From assembly GCA_024653355.1 (NCBI GenBank), contig JANLFQ010000003.1, positions 124,001-188,000 of the forward strand: 64,000 bases of DNA. Direction: 5' to 3'. Under the pieces are notes generated by a model. It saw nothing but the letters and a program-made list of their open reading frames with translations. It searched no databases and was not told the DNA's origin. The DNA comes from a candidate division WOR-3 bacterium (lineage in GTDB: Bacteria > Hydrothermota > Tepidihabitantia > Tepidihabitantales > Tepidihabitantaceae). Position 1 is the stretch's first letter; each line of letters opens with the position of its first letter. Position numbers and translations under genes: made by a program. Positions 60,941 through 64,000 of this stretch are shown one piece after another.

Positions 60941-62527
60941 GTGAGTAGCGATAGCATCGGGCGAGACCCAACGGTGCAGAGTCGGGTTAAGGAACTGCTT
61001 GAGCCCACCTTTTACGGCGGTGGTGTGAAACGGGTGCGATTGATTCAGACCCACACCTCCTGGGTTTTTATCGCCGGCGATTTTGCCTATAAAATTAAGA
61101 AGCCGGTGAACTTTGGATTTCTTGATTACACGACACTTTCGGCCCGAAAATTTTTCTGCTACGAGGAGTTGCGGTTGAATCGCTACCTCTCGCCCGACCT
61201 GTATCTTGATGTTGTGCCGATTGTGGAAAGGAAGGGACGATTGTGTCTGGGCGGTTCCGGGCAGGTGATTGACTACAGCGTGAAGATGAGGGCGTTACCG
61301 CAGCGGGCGATTATGACCGAGCGGTTGAAAAGAGGAAAGGTGACTTTTCAGGAGATTGATGAAATTGCCCGGCGGGTTAGCGATTTTCACCGGCAAGCGG
61401 AGCGGGGTAAACAGGTGGCGCAGTACGGGAGCTCCGAGATAATTAAACTAAACTGGGACGAAAACTTTGCCCAGACGATGGAGTTTAGAGGTAAAACGAT
61501 TTCCTACCGAATGTTTGACGAGATTAAAGAGGTGGTGGAGCGGTTTATTATTGAAAATCGGGACACATTCCGCGAGCGAAGGCAGCACGGTTTTGTTCGC
61601 CGCTGTCACGGTGACCTGCATTCCAAAAACATTTTTCTGACCGACCGGGTTTATATCTTTGACTGTATCGAGTTCAATCCCCGTTTTTCCTGTTGTGATG
61701 TTGCTTCAGAGGTGGCGTTTATGGCGATGGACTTAGACTTTTTTGACCGCCATGACCTGGCAAACTTTTTTCTGGAACGGTATCTGGTCTATTCAGAAGA
61801 TAAAGGTTTTCTTAAACTTTTGGATTTTTACCGCTGTTATCGGGCGTATGTTCGGGGCAAAGTTACCAGTTTCCAGTTGAAAGATCCAACAGTTCCCAAA
61901 CGGGCAAAACAGGCGGCATTAATTACGGCGCAACGGTACTTCAAGCTCGCAAGCCGGTATGCCCGGCTGATGCAGAATAATAACTGGCTGATAGTTGTGT
62001 TTGGATTGCCGGGCGTGGGCAAGAGTTACCTGGCACAGCGGCTGGCAACACGGCATCTGGCAATGCACCTCCTGTCGGATTCGATTCGCAAACAGATTTT
62101 GGGAATTCCGGTCGATGAGCGTCGGTTTGATGGGTACGGGAAGGGAATCTATACTTCAGATATCAGCAAGCGGACTTATGAAGAGTTGCTCAATCGGGCA
62201 GAAATTTTTTTGAAAGGCAGGCAGAGCGTGATTCTTGATGCTACCTTTCTTGCACCGGAAAGTCGCAACCGCTGTCGGGAGCTGGCACAGAGATTGGGTG
62301 TTAAGGTACTCTTTGTCTGGGCAAAATGCCCGGAGAACACAATTGCCCGGCGGCTGCAAAGGCGAGCAAAAGAAGGTGGTTTTTCGGATGCAAACCTTGA
62401 GGTTTACCGGGCGATGAAGGCAAGGTTTCAACCACCGGAACATCGTGCTGATTTGATAACTGTGGACACCAGGGTTCCGATAGTAAAACTGTTTAAGAAA
62501 ATTGAGCGCGCACTACTTTGTGTCTGA
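60941..62527 (+). CDS. Phosphotransferase (APH-like) fused to P-loop kinase domain
   Basis: A 528-residue two-domain protein. The N-terminal half (about 1-345) is a kinase-like phosphotransferase (APH/ECK fold): a Lys in FAYKIKKPVNFG (about 48-59), and the catalytic loop HGDLHSKNIF (about 226-235) with downstream DCIEFNP (about 244-250) as the metal-binding DFG-equivalent. The C-terminal half is a P-loop kinase with GLPGVGKSYLAQRLA (about 356-370), DATFLAPESR (about 433-442) and REL-type basic residues, resembling AAA_33/zeta-toxin-like kinases. This fusion is known as a family of bifunctional small-molecule kinases of unclear substrate. The GTG start is 2 nt after deoA; its end overlaps the LpxH-like gene by 26 nt. 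Confidence 0.88.
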   Translation: MSSDSIGRDPTVQSRVKELLEPTFYGGGVKRVRLIQTHTSWVFIAGDFAYKIKKPVNFGFLDYTTLSARKFFCYEELRLNRYLSPDLYLDVVPIVERKGRLCLGGSGQVIDYSVKMRALPQRAIMTERLKRGKVTFQEIDEIARRVSDFHRQAERGKQVAQYGSSEIIKLNWDENFAQTMEFRGKTISYRMFDEIKEVVERFIIENRDTFRERRQHGFVRRCHGDLHSKNIFLTDRVYIFDCIEFNPRFSCCDVASEVAFMAMDLDFFDRHDLANFFLERYLVYSEDKGFLKLLDFYRCYRAYVRGKVTSFQLKDPTVPKRAKQAALITAQRYFKLASRYARLMQNNNWLIVVFGLPGVGKSYLAQRLATRHLAMHLLSDSIRKQILGIPVDERRFDGYGKGIYTSDISKRTYEELLNRAEIFLKGRQSVILDATFLAPESRNRCRELAQRLGVKVLFVWAKCPENTIARRLQRRAKEGGFSDANLEVYRAMKARFQPPEHRADLITVDTRVPIVKLFKKIERALLCV

Positions 62528-63212
62528 TGTTCATCTCGGGATGGGTACTCCTCTTGCCGAGATGCGGTTTGGTGATTTTCTTTTAAGTATCAAGGGCAGG
62601 GCGAAAGGGCTTTACGTACTGGGCGATTTGTTTGAGTTCTGGTTTGAATATCGCCGGGTGGTGCCCAAAATCGGTTTTGAGATTTTAGCCCGGATGAGAG
62701 ATTTAGCCGAGAGCGGTACCAAAATTTTTCTGTTTCGGGGTAATCACGACATCTGGTTTAAAGGCTGGCTGGAACACGGGTTGAAGGTGGAAGGGGTGTT
62801 TGATGAACAGGAGATGGTGATTGATGGTCTGCGGGTTTACCTGGCGCACGGCGATGCGCTGGACCGGGGTTTTGTGCCCCGACTTTTTCGTTCGCTGATG
62901 CGGTCTCCAATCAACGGCTTTTTATTTTCCTGTTTGCATCCGGATATCGGTATTAGTTTAGCACGCCGCATCGCAATTCGAAGCCGGCGGGGGATGGAGG
63001 AACGGGGCGCGGCACAGAAAGTGCAGGCGGCAATGGTAGAGTTTGCCCGTGAGAAGATTGCGGGCGGTTACGATGTGGTGATGCTGGGGCACTCCCATAT
63101 TCCGGAGATGAGCAGAATTGGATCCGGGGTTTATATCAACACCGGCGACTGGATGAAAAGTTTCACCTACGGGATGATCAGAGAGGGTAAGGCAACACTC
63201 GAGTATTTCTGA
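62502..63212 (+). CDS. LpxH-like UDP-2,3-diacylglucosamine hydrolase family metallophosphoesterase
   Basis: A 236-residue calcineurin-fold phosphoesterase. Metal-binding motifs in order: DVHLG (about 9-13), GDLFEFW (about 41-47), RGNHD (about 78-82), HGD (about 115-117) and GHSHIPE (about 197-203). The LpxH family cleaves UDP-2,3-diacylglucosamine to lipid X in lipid A synthesis; the sequence fits that family, but a related phosphoesterase is possible. The start is TTG 62502 inside the preceding kinase gene, a 26-nt overlap. It ends 1 nt into the next gene (TGATG). If truly LpxH it supports an LPS-bearing outer membrane. Confidence 0.82.
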   Translation: MSAHYFVSDVHLGMGTPLAEMRFGDFLLSIKGRAKGLYVLGDLFEFWFEYRRVVPKIGFEILARMRDLAESGTKIFLFRGNHDIWFKGWLEHGLKVEGVFDEQEMVIDGLRVYLAHGDALDRGFVPRLFRSLMRSPINGFLFSCLHPDIGISLARRIAIRSRRGMEERGAAQKVQAAMVEFAREKIAGGYDVVMLGHSHIPEMSRIGSGVYINTGDWMKSFTYGMIREGKATLEYF

Positions 63213-64000
63213 TGAAGAGTTTCTGGCGTTTTTTCGGTCTCGGGGCGTGGCGTGGTGTGCGGGCATTTGGTAAACTTTTATTGATTGTCGCGCCCGTTTA
63301 TACGCTGGTTACGGCATTGAAGTATACGCCGGTTCTGGCGGCTTTTGCGCAATTTATGGCGCCGTTTATGCGTTTTTTCCGGTTACCCGGTGAAGCGGCG
63401 ATGGCGCTGATTTTGGGCAATTTCATCAACATTTACGCCTCGTTAGGAGCGATTACCGCTTTGAAAATCAGTGGTAGTCAGCTGACGGTGTTGAGCCTGA
63501 TGATACTTATCTCGCATTCCCAGATTCTGGAGACGGCGGTCTTCTTTCAAATTCGAGCAAAATGGTGGCTATTGTGGTTTGTCCGGCTGGTGGTTTCCCT
63601 GCTGGCCGGTGCTGGACTTGCGGTGCTCATCGTGCGGAACAATTCGGGCGGAGGCGGGAATGTTGACTTTTCTCTCCTGCGACAAGAGTTTGTGCTTGGG
63701 CCGGCTTTGCAGGGGTGGGCGTTGGGGCTTTTCAACACGGGCGTTAAGATGCTGTTGGTTCTCGTCGGGATATTTATTCTGCTTGAGCTGGCACGAGGTT
63801 ACGGGGTGCTGGAAAAGGTGCTCGCCGCAGTGAAGCGCATTATTGGATTTATGGGCTACAACGAGGCAGCAGCGATGCCCTGGCTTGCCGGTAATGTGTT
63901 TGGAATTGTGTTTGGTGCCGGGCTGATTGTTGAGTCGGTTAAGGAGGGAGGTTTGACGCCGAAACAGGTGACGCTCGTTGCCCAGTTTCTGGCGTTGTGC
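63212..64000 (+). CDS. Nucleoside-recognition-domain membrane protein (3' end outside window)
   Basis: At least 263 residues, open to the window end. It is strongly hydrophobic with about six transmembrane helices visible. The Gate-type (nucleoside recognition) domain shows as LGNFINIYASLGAITALKISGSQ (about 70-92) and later GYNEAAAMPWLAGNVFGIVFGAGLIVESVKEGG (about 217-249). Members include SpmA/SpmB-like and nucleoside/ferrous-iron-related membrane proteins; the substrate is not known. ATG 63212 overlaps the LpxH-like stop by one base. The C-terminus and the full helix count cannot be assessed. Confidence 0.75.
   Translation, partial: MKSFWRFFGLGAWRGVRAFGKLLLIVAPVYTLVTALKYTPVLAAFAQFMAPFMRFFRLPGEAAMALILGNFINIYASLGAITALKISGSQLTVLSLMILISHSQILETAVFFQIRAKWWLLWFVRLVVSLLAGAGLAVLIVRNNSGGGGNVDFSLLRQEFVLGPALQGWALGLFNTGVKMLLVLVGIFILLELARGYGVLEKVLAAVKRIIGFMGYNEAAAMPWLAGNVFGIVFGAGLIVESVKEGGLTPKQVTLVAQFLALC

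Overview
The window reads as a chromosomal segment of a free-living bacterium with a Gram-negative-type envelope: it carries TamA/BamA-like and TamB-like proteins, a TonB-dependent receptor, several lipoproteins, an LpxH-like hydrolase and O-antigen genes (wecB, Wzz-like, flippase, ligase). The mix of Bacteroidota-like features (TonB receptor paired with a DUF4249-like lipoprotein) and a streamlined layout with many GTG/TTG starts resembles uncultured FCB-related lineages such as candidate division WOR-3. That placement is inference from gene content and not a database result. No phage, insertion sequence or CRISPR array was found. Coding density is very high and the only RNA gene recognised is tRNA-Asp(GTC).

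Layout. 1-1.6 kb: 3' part of clpB and its terminator. 1.7-5.4 kb: a small hypothetical gene, an AT-rich non-coding stretch with a large inverted-repeat element, an AAA ATPase and a zinc-ribbon membrane protein. 5.5-7.1 kb: an HD-domain protein and glyQ on the minus strand, divergent from tRNA-Asp. 7.1-16.6 kb: exported proteins (beta-helix protein, PDZ lipoprotein), a methyltransferase, an operon of flavodoxin-like reductase, TonB receptor and DUF4249-like lipoprotein, and a nitroreductase. 16.7-31.5 kb: polA, then wecB and a surface-polysaccharide cluster with a Wzz-like protein, a flippase, an O-antigen ligase-like protein, five GT4-type glycosyltransferases and one GT2 in alternating orientation. 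31.5-35.3 kb: pdxJ-secD-secF-pgpA. 35.3-40.1 kb: a membrane-anchored P-loop/TPR protein of STAND type, cinA, thpR and a second flavin reductase. 40.1-45 kb: NfeD-like and SPFH proteins and a Ca2+-type P-ATPase. 45-52.6 kb: TamA/BamA-like, TamB-like, a PriA whose helicase motifs are degenerate, and a TPR protein. 52.6-56.7 kb: a second structured non-coding stretch, nfnA-nfnB, and ddl. 56.7-64 kb: a shortened spc ribosomal operon (L18-S5-L30-L15-SecY) running into a pyrimidine-nucleoside phosphorylase, a phosphotransferase/P-loop kinase fusion, an LpxH-like hydrolase and a truncated nucleoside-recognition membrane protein.

The most striking window-wide signal is promoter architecture. At least twelve genes have a close match to TTGACA-N16/17-TATAAT whose -10 box ends only 5-16 nt before the start codon and which lack a Shine-Dalgarno sequence, implying leaderless or nearly leaderless mRNAs. 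Downstream operon genes and a few operon heads instead have clear AGGAGG-type sites, and several cistrons are joined by 4-nt TTGA or ATGA overlaps.

Other points for follow-up are the STAND-like ATPase with eight near-identical 102-nt TPR repeats, the ATPase-dead PriA, three intergenic structured elements sharing sequence blocks, a natural Phe-to-Tyr change in the DNA polymerase I O-helix, and convergent gene pairs with no room for a terminator.
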